Of a stretch of DNA of 64,000 nucleotides, positions 1-11,802 are shown in pieces. How positions within the stretch are numbered: the first letter of the stretch is position 1; every line of letters starts with the position of its first letter. The notes below the pieces were generated by a model. That model saw only the letters and a list, made by a program, of their open reading frames with translations. It was not told the origin of the DNA and ran no database searches. The translations under genes and the position numbers were made by a program. The stretch comes from Pseudopithomyces maydicus (lineage: Eukaryota; Ascomycota; Dothideomycetes; Pleosporales; Didymosphaeriaceae), in assembly GCA_026873275.1 (NCBI GenBank), contig JANTUC010000002.1:3100001-3164000 (forward strand), read 5' to 3'.

Positions 1-204
1 GGCAACTCGGACTACTGCAACCCAGTTCCCCAAAGCATTCTCATTTTTGACCAAGTATCATCGCCATGTCTCCAGCCTACTGGTAAGTACAGAGTAATCC
101 TAGGGTTCACGAAGGCGTCATAGAACTTGACGAGAACGTCATCGCACGTATGCACCATGCTCCTCATCCTTAGGCAACGATGATATACATTTAAGCCTCT
201 ATTT

Positions 205-1106
205 ATTAGAGTAGAACTGGCATCAGACGTGACTGTAATTAGTTGCCGGGGCCATGGCGCAAGCAGCTGGAATATAACCGCCCGAATCGATACCAAAAAT
301 CCCAATGGCGACAGCAAGTCGTATTTCCTCAATGTCAGCATACACTCATTTCCACTCGTTGTCAATATGATTTCTCTGACCCATCGTCTCAGTTGACCGA
401 CAATTCAAACGGTGGCCCAATTATTCATGGTGAGTATGAGTCCATGAAACTCATAAATGAGATTGTCGAGGCAAATGCCCATAAGCCACTGGCATGGAGG
501 CAATGCCAAACGCCAAACCGGCATCTCCTCCTGTTTGAGTTGATCTGTGGTTGGGGAACACTGCTGTTCAGGATGCATCGGACGATCCATTGATATTTGA
601 CGCATCCGCATTCTGGGGTAACAATGAGTGTAAGTTGTTAATTCATTCCAGATACGGCCATTGGACCTTGTTTCCCTATTTACCCCTACCCATCAACTCT
701 ACGCGATTGATTATTGCCTAACTGAAATTTTTCATCTAGATGAACTCGCTAGTATACGATTCCTCGAAGACAACTGGGCGTGGGAATGCATACAAAGGTA
801 TCACGACTACATTCCGAAATCGGAGCCAGTAGAAGACTGGGATGCCCGTAGTAGGCTATACACATTGTGAGTATTTATATTTGAATTACTCGTGATAAGA
901 ATACCCATTGGCTGACTATGGTTAGGCGAGTGATCGTACACGACTCGGCGTTGTATCCAGACTCACCACATTTCAGAGAAAGGTAATCACATTTGCTGCA
1001 GTCGAATTGTTGTTAGCTGATCAGACACAGGCTTATCACGGAGATGAGAAAACTAGTTGAACAGTTCCCTGAAGGCTATGTTGAATCGATAGATCCGTTG
1101 ACCTAG
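205..1106 (+). pseudogene. Fructosamine/ketosamine-3-kinase family pseudogene (internal deletion)
   Basis: Remnant of a protein-ribulosamine/fructosamine 3-kinase-like gene (aminoglycoside phosphotransferase fold). The N-terminal part is readable from about 205 to 310 (HGASSWNITARIDT, then KSYFLN). It continues after a probable intron (about 318-376) with HGEYESMKLI and KPLAW. At about 540 the reading jumps into another frame directly at DLWLGNT...IFDASAFWGNNE, the catalytic and metal-binding stretch (family form HGDLWxGN...FD). Roughly 100 residues normally lying between are missing. The 3' part keeps plausible introns (about 617-638, 870-926, 983-1030) and ends at a stop at 1104-1106. Intact splice sites with a deletion plus frame change point to a fairly recent genuine pseudogene. 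The start codon was not found. Family assignment is by motif memory only. Confidence 0.7.
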
Positions 1107-1834
1107 CTGTCAGGAGATAACGGAGGGGCTTCATGCTGCTGGAATATTTTCCTGAACTATGTGATCTACTGTGACCTAGTACTTCTGTAGTGTTCTGGTT
1201 GGTGTTTCAGTAGCATTTTTTCATGTGCCACGCCATTCACTATGTGGCTTGAAGTGATGACGATCCTGTTCAAGTGTCTATGACGATTATTAAAAGAAAA
1301 CAACGATAAATGGCAGTTGCATAGCACGCGAATTCCATGTGAATATCACAGTTGATCCGCCAGCTATTGATCCTGACATCATCTAGTTCTGCTGTATGGG
1401 GACGGAACAAGAAGAGTGTGACAAAAGCCCATCAGTCAAATGGAGGTCCGCAAGACTATTGATTACATCTTTTCATGTAAATTGATTTGAAAATTCAGCA
1501 ATGGGATTTTATTGCTGCCGAACTGTTTTTGATTCCAAGACACAATTCATTCTAACATGAATTCAAGATGGCATAATGCATTAATTATTACTGCACACCT
1601 CCTTCAACTAAACCACCGATACTATTATAATTCAACGAAGACTAAAGGCACTTTCAAATATAATTTGGATTTTATGTTCGTAAAAGATGACCCATACCAG
1701 AATGGTAAGCTTCTACACAAGTGGGGTAGGATTTAGTCTTGGCGGGGAAAACGTGCGACAACACTCACTTTCTTCTTTCCAACACAAATATTGTCCAGTG
1801 CATTCCCCAAACTGGCAGCATCACCAAAAACATC
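1107..1834. other. Intergenic, no gene seen
   Basis: AT-rich spacer between the kinase pseudogene and the FAD oxidoreductase. No coding pattern or repeat is recognised. Its last part presumably holds the promoter of the gene at 1835. Confidence 0.5.
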
Positions 1835-3486
1835 ATGGGTTGCGTTCTATCTGCAATAACTAATGCATTTGAGACTCTATTCGCTGCAATCAGCCTTCTG
1901 AAGGCCCTATCCGATGAATTCAACCAGGCGCTTAAGCGCGCGTCCCAACCTCCGGGCCTCCCGAACCCCAAACCAACTCAGAGTTATTGGCTTCAAGACC
2001 CTCCGTTCCCAGAGCTTGTCAATGTGAAATCACCTGCTTTGCCTCAGACTGCGGATGTGGCAATCATTGGCTCTGGAATCGCTGGCGCTTCCATCGCACG
2101 GTCATTACTACATGAGCGCCGCCGATGCAACACCAATAAAGGTGAGAAAGTGATCGTTTTCGAAGCCCGTGAGCTATGTGGTGGAGCTACTGCTCGGAAC
2201 GGCGGTCACATCAAGCCTGCGCCGTATGAATCGTTCACCCGGTTCGGGAAATTGTTTTCGAAAGATCGCGCTGCGGCTTTGACACGGTTTCAGGTGCGGC
2301 ATATAGAGCTTCTCGTCAATTTATGTCGAAGTGAGGGTATTGATGCCGCCGAGGCACGGGACGTCGAGACGGTTGATCTCTTTCTTGACAAGCCGACATT
2401 CGATAAAGTGACTAAAGAGGTTACTGAAATGAAGAACTGGCTACCTGAGGTTAAGATCGGGATCTGGGACAAGCAAAAGGCGCAAGAGGTCTGTCACTTC
2501 TCCAAAAGCTATTAGTATTCTTCCAGTGCTGATACAAATAGAAATTCAACGTGAACGAGAGTGTCGTTGGTGCTCTATCCTACCGGGCAGGCGCTATTTG
2601 GGCATATCGATTTACTGTATCTATCTGGAAGGATCTTCTCACTGACTTCGCAGACACTCTCTCTGTCGAAACGAACACCCCTGTAGAGTCCATTAGCTTG
2701 CCAGAGAACGCACCGAAGGGCTATCCCTACGCTTTACAGACCGCCCGAGGAACGGTTCACGTCCGCCATGTCGCCCATGCCACCAATGCCTTCGCAAGCC
2801 ATTTCGTGCCCGGACTACGAAACAAAATTGTCGGTGCAAGAGCGCATATGTCTGCCCAGCAACCAGGAAATCTGTTCCCGGACAGTCGTGGCATGCGCTC
2901 CTGGAGTGTGATCTATGGTGATGCATTTGACTATATCTCCCAAAGGCCTTCTGCGAGCGATGGCACCCATGGAGATCTCATGATTGGTGGTGGCTTCATG
3001 CGATCGCTAAAGCAGGGTGTTGACCAAGTTGGACTGTACGATGATGGCAGTACTCTCGATCCTCTGACTGTGTCACACATTTCAGGCATCTTCCCAGCAA
3101 TTTTCCATCCCAAATGGGGGATGGATAGTGCATTGAAGCAGGCTTGGTCTGGAATTATCGGTTTGACTGGGGACTCACTCCCCTTTGTGGGTCGCTTAGA
3201 GAAAAAGCTGACCGGTCGAAGCCTTTCGACCCAGGATATCTTAGCGGAGAGCAAAGGTCAGTGTGGAGAGTGGGTTGCAGCCGGTTTCGCTGGAGAAGGA
3301 ATGATCTGGGCCTGGCTTTCTGGAGTCGCTCTTGGTATCATGATTGCTGGGACTGAGGAAGAGGACGTGGAGGGGACCCCGGGAAGACCTGGTGGCAAAC
3401 TGGCAGACTGGTTTCCGAAAGAACTGTTGGTCTCGGATTCGAGACTTCGGACTGCGGATGTGACGAACTTGGCTAAGCAAATGTAA
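1835..3486 (+). CDS. FAD-dependent oxidoreductase (DAO family)
   Basis: Two exons, 1835-2488 and 2542-3486, joined in phase 0 by a 53-base GT-AG intron; 532 aa. A Rossmann dinucleotide motif, VAIIGSGIAGASIARSLL, lies near residue 85. It is followed by VIVFEARELCGGATARNGGHIKP, the second FAD-contact region seen in fungal DAO-type amine/amino-acid oxidoreductases. The C-terminal region carries the substrate-domain pattern GLTGDSLPFVG and the GFAGEGM helix that closes the FAD site. The ATG at 1835 (MGCVLSAITNAF) was preferred to in-frame codons upstream because none of those is an ATG. Such enzymes oxidise amines or amino acids with FAD; the substrate cannot be told. No clear link to the polyketide genes. 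Length and domains look complete. Confidence 0.85.
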
Positions 3487-4348
3487 ATCGAAATCAGCGA
3501 CTGTATAGATATTGAATTACCATCAGAGCACGAGTGATCACCTGTGGGAAGAAGTTCGAGCGATTGATTTTGATTGGCCAAGAGTGCTAACAGTCAGTTC
3601 AAAGCATTTATCTGGAGCTTTACTGTCGAATACTGGTGGTTTGGAATCTGAATCGTGTAGTCGGGCCGGAACCGGTAACCCCACCACAACCCCCACTTTA
3701 TGGACTGCGGATCGTATAATTTAATCCAGGCATTTTACTAACAGATCGCTTAGTGATGAGCAGCGAGTATCCAGAACAATGAAAATACCGCTAGGATGCA
3801 ATAAATAGAATGAAGTATGCGTTTGCCGATCGTTGCTGGATTCGTTGGGTCCAAAATACCATTGGCTGGTCTGGTGAGATTCGCGCGGCAATAATTGCAC
3901 GACTGATTGGTGAAAAACTGACCCTCCTCACCGGATAGCTTCGTTCAGAATAATCTGTCTTCCGATTTGTAGTGTTCACCAGGTCGCTCAATTGCTGTTT
4001 TCGAAACCGGACGAAAGGGGTAAAGCCTACTCCACTATCCTGCAGGTGAGGAGTCCTGCACGAATAAGCCACCGAAGAGCTTACTTCAAAGCCCATTTTC
4101 CCTCTTAGTCAGACTCCTATCAATTGGATTTACTCTGCATTCGTCGCATCCTATCCTAACACTTCTCAGACGTCGCATGTGCGTGTTCCTCGTTTATCGA
4201 GCTAAATTGCTCCAGCCACTCCCCAGTCGTGTACTGCAGACACTAGTATATAAGCTATCTTTAGATTAGGCAACACAGTTGGCCCCCACAGTAGTCATTC
4301 AAACAGCAGCCTTTCTTCCATGTCCCTTTGCTACATCGATCTACCACA
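3487..4348. other. Intergenic, contains promoter of the ankyrin gene
   Basis: No gene recognised. The 3' end holds a TATA-like element (4247-4254) ahead of the ankyrin gene. Confidence 0.5.
4247..4254 (+). promoter_or_regulatory. TATA-like box of ankyrin gene
   Basis: TATATAAG lies about 95-100 bases before the ATG at 4349, a usual distance for fungal core promoters. Position and match only. Confidence 0.4.
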
Positions 4349-6009
4349 ATGGCTCGTTTACTCACAGCAAAAGAATTGGACCTCTTTGACATGGAGGTGC
4401 CCGAGGGCATGGCCATCTCTTGTATACCCCCTGCTCAGGAGCATATGGAGGATCCCTTCTGGTATGATTCAGGTGGCAGAAATCCCTTTCATCGCAAACG
4501 TGTGCACAGAATGTCAGCTGGTGAGGAGCGCAAGACTAAGATTGGCGAAATCATTGAGGAATTTCCTCGATATGGACCAGCGATGTATGAGTGGGCCGTG
4601 GACCAGAATGATCCCACTCTGCTTGAGGAATTGTTCGAACTAGGTATATCTCTGGACATTAAGGAGGCGAAAAAGAGGCATGAAGCCGAGGGGAACGAAG
4701 ACGACATGGATGCAGAAGAGGACTATTCCTACCCTCAGATTGACATGTTGTCTGCCTTGCACCTTGCAGCATACGACGGCAAGCTGGAATGTGTCAAGGT
4801 ATTCGTCGAGTTTGGCCATATAGACATCAACGAGAGAGACGACAAGAACATGACGCCACTTACATATGCCCTTATAGCGGGACACGAAGAAGTTATCGAT
4901 TGGCTTTTGGATCGTGGAGCTGAATTAACGTTCGAAACAGAGGGTTCCAACAGTATCCAGGCTGCGCTACGATCTGGTGAAGTTGACCTGGTCAAAAGGG
5001 TGCTCGAGCACCCAGAGTCGGTGAAACGGAATTTGCAGATCGAGAATTCTCATTTGCGTTGGGCTACATTCACAGAGAGAGACCCGACAGACATGGTTCG
5101 ATTTGTCCTTCAGTGTAATTGCTTCAGCCCCCCGTGACGCCTTTGCAGAAGGATTCAATCATGGAGTGTCTGCATGCTGTTGTTTCACGTGCATCAATTG
5201 AGTCTGTTCGACTCATGCTTCCGTTCTTAACGGAACAGAAGAAAGACGGATCTTTCGAATACGTTGAAATACCCGAGGGTTACCAAGCTGAGGTATTCAA
5301 TGCCACCGAGGATGCTATGGAGAAACAAGATATTCCGGAATTATTTGCACTCCTTTGGGATACCCTGCTGGCCGGTCCGAACATGATTCCGAACATCCAT
5401 GGCGAGCTAACCGTCTCAGCGAAAGACATGTTGCATCGTCGCCTTATTTCAGCCTGTGCAGAAGGCTGTGCGGAAACGTGCAGGCTGCTTGTTGACCAGT
5501 ACGGTGCGGATATTCATCACATAAGCCATAAGTTCTCCACTACGCCCCTTGGACGAGTAGCCGGATCGAGCGCCAATTCTCTTGAGAGACGATTACCGGT
5601 GGCAAGATACCTCCTTGAGGAGAAGCACGCAAACATTCATTTGGCCGATGGAGAATTTGCAAACAGTGCCACACCACTTGCAATGGTACTCAAACATGGG
5701 TCCAAAGGTCAAGATGAGATGATCAAACTTCTGCTGAAAAATGGTGGTCCTGTAGAAGAGATTGGTGATGGAGTACTGAAAGTTGTAGAAGAGGCTGGCG
5801 CTGGGGCGAGGATAAAATTGACTCTTGTATGGTATAATATGTCCAGAGAGCCTGTAAAGCTCTTGGTTGAAAGGCAGTCGGACGGTTATAAACAGACTGA
5901 GATTGAAGCCAGTAAGGAAGAGTGGGAGGCATGGCTTCAGTCCATGGAGATACGGAAGTCGGACGAGGCGCTTTTGGCAGAGGATCCAAAGGGTCGTCCA
6001 TTGGGATAG
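4349..6009 (+). CDS. Ankyrin-repeat protein (one-base break)
   Basis: Cytosolic-type protein of about 553 aa if one base is restored. Ankyrin repeats are visible as ALHLAAYDGKLECVKVFVEFG and TPLTYALIAGHEEVIDWLLDRGAEL (residues about 140-200), and again as CAEGCAETCRLLVDQYGADIHH and TPLAMVLKHG near the C-terminus. Frame 1 (4349 on) runs into a stop just after a run of six C at 5128-5133. The other frame is open from there to 6009 and continues the protein smoothly. One extra C in this run gives an uninterrupted product, so a sequencing or assembly undercall is likely. The alternative, a 44-base intron at 5105-5148 with a poor donor (GTCCTT), keeps frame but is less convincing. Upstream ATGs in other frames were ignored. 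Function beyond protein-protein binding is unknown. Confidence 0.8.
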
Positions 6010-7282
6010 ATACTACTGCTTGTTTGGAAACTAGTTATAGCTACGGACAGTGGTGTGGCTAGGACAACATTCTTGAATCGGGCACGAATTTATAATATAG
6101 ATGGCTGAAGTAGAACTTAGCAGTTATCTCAAGTTTTTATCAATTAACGGAAGATGACACGAGAACGTTCAGCTCAATTACGGATTTCTGCCTAGTGAAG
6201 CTGTGGATTTCCAGGTTTGGATACAAATACAGAGCATAATGGTAGTAGACCAAAATTGGAACGGCTATAAGTATTTTAGCAACACATTACGATGCAGTGC
6301 CTTCGATTGGTCATAGTACTTTTTTTTGTAGCATTATTCTCTATTATATACTGCCTGGGTGAGGAGGGCTTATACTCTAACTCTCGTAGTCTATAACCTG
6401 ATCTGGTTGTACGACACAGGGTCTAGAGTACGCTGTAAGCTATTGGTGGTACAATTATATGCAGGTTTCTCCCACGCGATACGCTTGCCCACCACCCCGA
6501 CATCTGCATCCCATACACGAAGTCGGGCCGATTTCCGGTGTACGCTGAGGCTAGGATCTAATTGATAGGGCGATTAAGAGAACGAGACACGCGATTAGCC
6601 AAGGCTGACACAGCCTGCAGGGGTTGAGGCTGACGACAACCCGACTGTATGGTAATGGAGGCTTATCATTTGGGGACCAATATCGTGATCAAGTTTCTCG
6701 TTCGACCGAAAGATTGGGCAGCCTTTCCCATTAGCGCAATGTTTCAGCGCTCTCCGATGAAAATAAAAGATTGCAATAGAAAACCTTTTTCCGTATCCTA
6801 AGGCGACATCAATCCGCTTTATTGATGGCCGCGGTGCTGCGCCATGCAGCACAAATCATGGATCTCTTCTTCGTAGGAAAGTACTTTAAATGCATTCTGC
6901 TGTTTATTAAAAAGACCAATGATACCGTCATTTTTGTTTTGTGGGGGCGAGCGTGGGATGCAATTAATATAGAGCGCGTTTGTGAATGGCTTATTCAACC
7001 CGGCAAAGTCCCAAGTTAGCAGGTTCAATGTTCCAACACCCTGGCCCAACGGTACTTCCCATATTCGATTACCGGCCCTAATATCTACAAGACCTTTTGA
7101 GAAGGACAAAACGCGATACATTCTATCCGACCTCCTCAATTCGCCGCCCGGTAAAATTGATTTGCATCCTGCTGGGTTCAGTCACTCTTGTATACCATAT
7201 AATCTACCCTTTAATGCATGAAGTAGGATCAAGCATCGTATCACCTTTTTCTCGAAGTTTACTTACTATTGAAATCTCCGAA
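6010..7282. other. Intergenic, no gene seen
   Basis: About 1.3 kb, partly AT-rich. Only short chance reading frames on both strands; no repeat unit or transposon end recognised. Confidence 0.45.
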
Positions 7283-9665
7283 ATGTCGCAACTCAATGCC
7301 CAGTTTGTGAAGACAGGATATTGGGTAAGATTCGAAATCCCTATTCAGATCCATCAAGACAACTTCCACTGGGAGTTCTTCTGGAAACACAAATATTGAA
7401 GTTTACAGATTGACCAATCGCGAGGCCAAGTAATGGGCAAGACCATCACAACGGTCACGACCAATGGAAACATTGTTATCGCTCTCTTAGCAGTGATAAC
7501 GACATTTGGGCTCAGACACTTCTGGAATGTTATTATCTTCATCTACCACCAATGCCAAGCCAAACATGTACCTGCTGATGGTTTACACCACCAACAACAA
7601 GTGCTTTTACGCACCCTACCAGCACCAGGCTCAGTCTTGACGGAATCGTTAAAGCTGTGGTGGGTTTGGAGAAAACGAGCCAAGAAGAGTCTTTTGCGTT
7701 CCTTACCACTTTTATCGTTGGCATTTCTCTTCACCATATCAACGATTACGGTAGGAATCTTCTCCTCTTACGTGGTGGATAGTTCCGACATCACCATCCT
7801 CGTATCCAGTCCTAACTGTAGCACTATCAACTATGTCGCATTAGAGCTCGATGAAATTGGAGGGGGCGACTACGAGGTATGGTCTACCGATATCAGAAAG
7901 AAGGTATCTGAACTGGCGGACACCTATTCAAGGGATTGTTATGGAGGTCAGACAGCAACGATATCAGAGCGCTGTAAGATATTTGTCCGTCCGATGATCC
8001 CTTCAACGCATGAGAGGACACCTTGTCCTTTCGAGCAGTCCATGTGCAAGAAGAAAGTTCGCCAGCCTGGTTTCGTAGTGGACACAGGTATGATTGATGT
8101 AGGCGATTACGTTGGTCTCAATCTCGCGACGAAGGATGCTGTCAAGTTCCGCCAAAGAGCATCGTGCGCGGTATTGGAACTTGAAGGGCACTATAAAACA
8201 TTCAACGCCTCCAGTGAGATGAGACATGATGTCGAACCTTACCTTGGTAGACAAATGTGGGCAGAAGAACAAGGAACAATCATATACCTTGGTAATCTTA
8301 CGGCTGTAAACTACACCACATACGCTGTTTATATGCCTGTGGACGATCAGTCAAGTATTTCGTCTGGGTAAGTCAATAGGAAACCTCTATTGTGGAATCT
8401 AATGACCAACCTATTTGCATTAGCTATAAGCTTCGATACTCTCTGGCTCCTTGGAATAGCTCGGCTTCGACCTTCAAACCAATTCGGAGCATCCAGAATG
8501 ACAATGCTGATCTAGCACTCGTGTTTTTGAGGATGCACGGAATACGCTTTCTGGGGCCGGTGGATGATCCACTGTTTTCAGCACACAAATCTTATAATGA
8601 CCTCTTTTCAGACAATACGACGGAGCCAAATTATGGAGCAGATCAACCCGTCTCGGTACTGGGCTGTCATAGTCAGGCACGTGGACGTTCTGTTCCCCAT
8701 AGCTCACGACTAATTCGACAATAGTACCAATTCTGCTTCGCGCAAAGCAAAGGTGAAGAAACCTGTACGAGCCTTCAGGGTTTACCCTCAAGACAGACTT
8801 CATCGGACTTTCCGGTAGCGAATGAAGTTCAACTAGCCATATTTCGACTGATGGTGACGTTTTTATATATGCATGACATTACAGGCATTCCCAATCACAT
8901 CCTCACGCCAGACTTGTTTGACTGGTATAACCCACCGCTGCCCAAGGACCAATGGGCTGAGCAAGTGCTGATGGTGGAAAACTTTTTGCTGGCCAAATTG
9001 CAGATTGCATGGTCAATACATGCTGTTGGAGCGTCCACATTGAACCTTAAATCGGCCCCGCCTATGCTCCCCAATGCTACCACAGCAGATAGATCTATAT
9101 GCAATATGCAGCGAATGAAAAGTCCTGGGGGTTTTGTGTAAGTACTATGTGACCTCATGGTTCTTTGCGATGCTAATCTACATTTAGTAACATCAATGTC
9201 TTTGCGTTAGCATTTGTTGTGACATTCTGTGTTTTGGCTGTTATCATCGACCTTGTTCTCCTCAAATTACTTGTCCTATGGCCAACATTTAAAATTGACG
9301 CATGGACTCAGAACGGAGTTTTCCACCTACAACGTCGTGCATACGAGGCTCATGGAGAAGGAGTTTGGGAGCGGCTTGACAAGGACATTCCTGCGACAAC
9401 AGATGGTATCAAGCTTTCAGCACTACCAGTGTCATTGAAGTCTTCGTGCGGTTGCGCCGTGGAGAACAAACCGTCATCTACAGTAGATACTACTGCCTCG
9501 GACACTCAGAGCAGTTCGACGAGTAATCATGTCGAATCAGTGGATATGAACGCACAATCTCATCAGGCTGCATCCAGCCCACAATCAAATCCCTTGGACC
9601 AGGTTTCGCAGTTGACATCTGTAGAACGGAGTATCCAATCGACATCCGAAGAGCGCAATTTGTAA
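7283..9665 (+). CDS. Fungal multi-pass membrane protein of unknown function
   Basis: Five exons: 7283-7324, 7409-8367, 8424-8676, 8725-9137 and 9188-9665; 714 aa. The short first exon encodes MSQLNAQFVKTGYW and joins in phase 0 to IDQSRGQVMGK, a start I associate with a family of uncharacterised fungal membrane proteins. Hydrophobic segments lie near residues 30-55 (IVIALLAVITTFGL) and 110-130 (LLSLAFLFTISTITVGIF), and near residue 560 (VFALAFVVTFCVLAVIIDLVLLKLLVL). Between the second and last is a long, cysteine-containing, presumably extracellular region. The tail is rich in Ser, Thr and Gln. The intron at 8677-8724 appears to use a GC donor (CAG|GCACGT). No enzyme motif seen, and no evident link to neighbours. 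Confidence 0.8.
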
Positions 9666-10150
9666 TCTATAACGCAGGTAATAGCGAAATAATTCCGACG
9701 AGACAACAGTATAGTTGTATCATGAGTAGCAGGACTGCTTCTGCCAATGAATATATATACGATCAACTCGCCTCACATGAAAAGTATATTCTGCTACCAG
9801 TTACTTGCCTTCACCAACGCTCGTTACCACACCAGGCCCTATACGCTTTTTGCCACCATGAAATGTCTAAGCCTCATTATAATTACCCGATATACGTATC
9901 GCTCTAGGTTTTCGACACGAATCGTATTTTCATTTGACGATAAAGATTCTCTAGCACTACAAGTAAAATTAGATACGTACAAAATCGCACCGCCACGAGG
10001 GGAAGTGAACAATTGGTCGAAGACACTACTTCTACAAAAATATACCTGATTTAAGAGAGCATCGATAGGACTTACGAACGATCTTATCGAAATGGTAAGT
10101 AGATCGCTCGTCATCGCTTAGGCTTCTGAGAAACATATCGATCCGCAAAT

Positions 10151-10160
10151 TACGCGTATT
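10151..10160. promoter_or_regulatory. TACGCGTATT element, copy 1
   Basis: Contains the palindrome TACGCGTA, 52 bases (centre to centre) before an identical second copy, about 260 bases upstream of the RTA1-like ATG. An equivalent pair lies upstream of the gene at 13907. Candidate regulator site; the binding protein is unknown. Confidence 0.4.
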
Positions 10161-10202
10161 CGTACTGAGCCTACTTCCCAATTAGGTAAGGGTAATCCAG
10201 AA

Positions 10203-10212
10203 TACGCGTATT
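10203..10212. promoter_or_regulatory. TACGCGTATT element, copy 2
   Basis: Lies inside a 12-base perfect palindrome, AATACGCGTATT (10201-10212), about 205 bases before the ATG at 10416. Confidence 0.4.
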
Positions 10213-10415
10213 TTGTACTGCAGCCATGCTCCACCACGAACACCGAAGACCAAAACAATTTGGTGGCTGAGCAAACCAGTTGAATATTTAATCAGATGGA
10301 GGGATAGCCTTTCCGACGCACAACTTCCAAATAGTTCAGACATTGCTTTCTTCAACGTACTTTCATCGACAGCCTTTTCATCTTGTCAATACTCGTCCAT
10401 TGAACTTCACACAAT

Positions 10416-11353
10416 ATGGCAGTTCTGACTTCTCCCAATGGATACATCTTCTATCATTACATACCAAATCAACCAGGCGCGTTCGTAGTGGCCTCGCTAT
10501 TTGCGCTGGGCACATTGGCTGTCTTGTGGAGGAGCATCACCACAAGAACTAGATTCGCTATTCCATTCATGGTAGGCGGCGTGTGTAAGTTATATCTATC
10601 CTTTTAGATAGTATCTGTTTGTTGCGATGGCGCATTTGGAATTCACTTCTAACTAAAGCAATAGTCGAGATCGTCGGGTACATCGCCCGCGGAATCGCGA
10701 AGGACAAGCGGGACTCACCTCTCATCCCTTTCATCATGCAAAACATCCTACTACTCATCTCACCCGCTTTATTTGCTGCCTCTATATACATGACGCTCAA
10801 GAGAGTCATCTGCAGTGTCCACGGCGAACACCTCGCGATCATCCACCCAACCTGGCTCACGCGCCTCTTCGTTCTGAGCGACGTCGTGTCGTTCTTCGCA
10901 CAAGCATCGGGAGGCGGATTCCAGGCAAGCAAGAACTTCAATAAGACGACTGCAAAGTACATCATCCTCGGTGGTTTACTTGTGCAGATTCTTGGTTTTG
11001 GTCTGTTTGCCGCCACGGCAATGACTTGGCATGTGCGCATGAGGCGGTCGCCTACCGCTGCATCTATATCGGATGCTCCGAGCAAGTGGCAACGGATCAT
11101 GGGCATGCTGTATTCAGTAAGCGTTTTGGTCATGGTCAGATCGGTGTTCCGAGTTATTGAGTATGTTATGGGGACTGATGGATATTTGTTTCGGCGTGAA
11201 TGGCCATTGTACATCTTCGACGCTGTACTCATGTTGCTTACTGTCGGTATATTTGCGTGGTGGTATCCTGGACAGCTTGGGGCTTGGAAGTTAGTGAAGG
11301 ATTCCGATTCTGATACGGAGAGTGGCATCGGGCTAGGAGTGAGTAGGCCTTAG
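10416..11353 (+). CDS. RTA1-like (lipid-translocating exporter family) membrane protein
   Basis: Two exons, 10416-10584 and 10665-11353, with an 80-base intron; 285 aa. A seven-helix pattern is visible: AFVVASLFALGTLAVLW; the family-typical GGVFEIVGYIAR spanning the splice; NILLLISPALFAASIYMTL; LFVLSDVVSFFAQASGGG; YIILGGLLVQILGFGLFAATAM; the RSVFRVIEYVMG...E...WPLYIFDAVLMLL stretch. These match the RTA1 superfamily (RTA1, RSB1, RTM1), plasma-membrane proteins linked to lipid asymmetry and tolerance of toxic compounds. The next gene is a Zn2Cys6 regulator of the sterol-uptake type, and the promoter carries the paired TACGCGTATT sites. Complete length for the family; the actual substrate is unknown. 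Confidence 0.9.
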
Positions 11354-11802
11354 ATCAGTTGGTATGCTTGGATGAGGCAATAAAGTGGCCTTCTGAGGGA
11401 TTCGTATACATGGGACATAGACTTGGATAGTTTGTTTAGAAGGTTTATAATTCATCCTTTTCTGGGTTTCAATCATGGCTTATCCACTGCTCCGGGGTCG
11501 CGTTGCATCCGGCGCAAAGGTTCCTACCTCTCCAATATTTGAGTCTGCGCAAATTGCTTACGAAAGTGAAGTACTCTATGGCAAAGAACATCAAATAGAT
11601 AACGAGGGAGATAATTTTGCTCTGCAAGAGCATAGTAATGCCGTCATGATGCAGCGAGCTAAGACGGATGCATTGGCGCTGGGGCTAAAACCAAGCGGCC
11701 TCGGGGCCGGACTGCAACCCAATACTAGACTCGAAGCAGCAAAACTCCCTGACCCAATTCCCAGGCCTCGCAGATACTCTTCCATTGACTTTCGTCTACC
11801 GC
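11354..11802. other. Leader/promoter of the Zn2Cys6 regulator, with an upstream reading frame
   Basis: A reading frame of 123 codons (11475-11846) starts with ATG and overlaps the regulator's start in another frame. It matches no family I know. It may be an upstream ORF in the regulator's transcript or chance. Confidence 0.35.

Larger units (their letters stand above)
9666..10415. other. Intergenic, promoter region of RTA1-like gene
   Basis: No gene seen. Holds two copies of TACGCGTATT (see separate entries). A TATACGA heptamer at 9756-9762 resembles the yeast sterol regulatory element but may be chance. Confidence 0.45.

Noticed and set aside
5105..5148. 44-base intron explaining the ankyrin frame change
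   Set aside because: The donor GTCCTT is poor and the intron would delete residues that read naturally through the C6 run. A one-base undercall explains it better.
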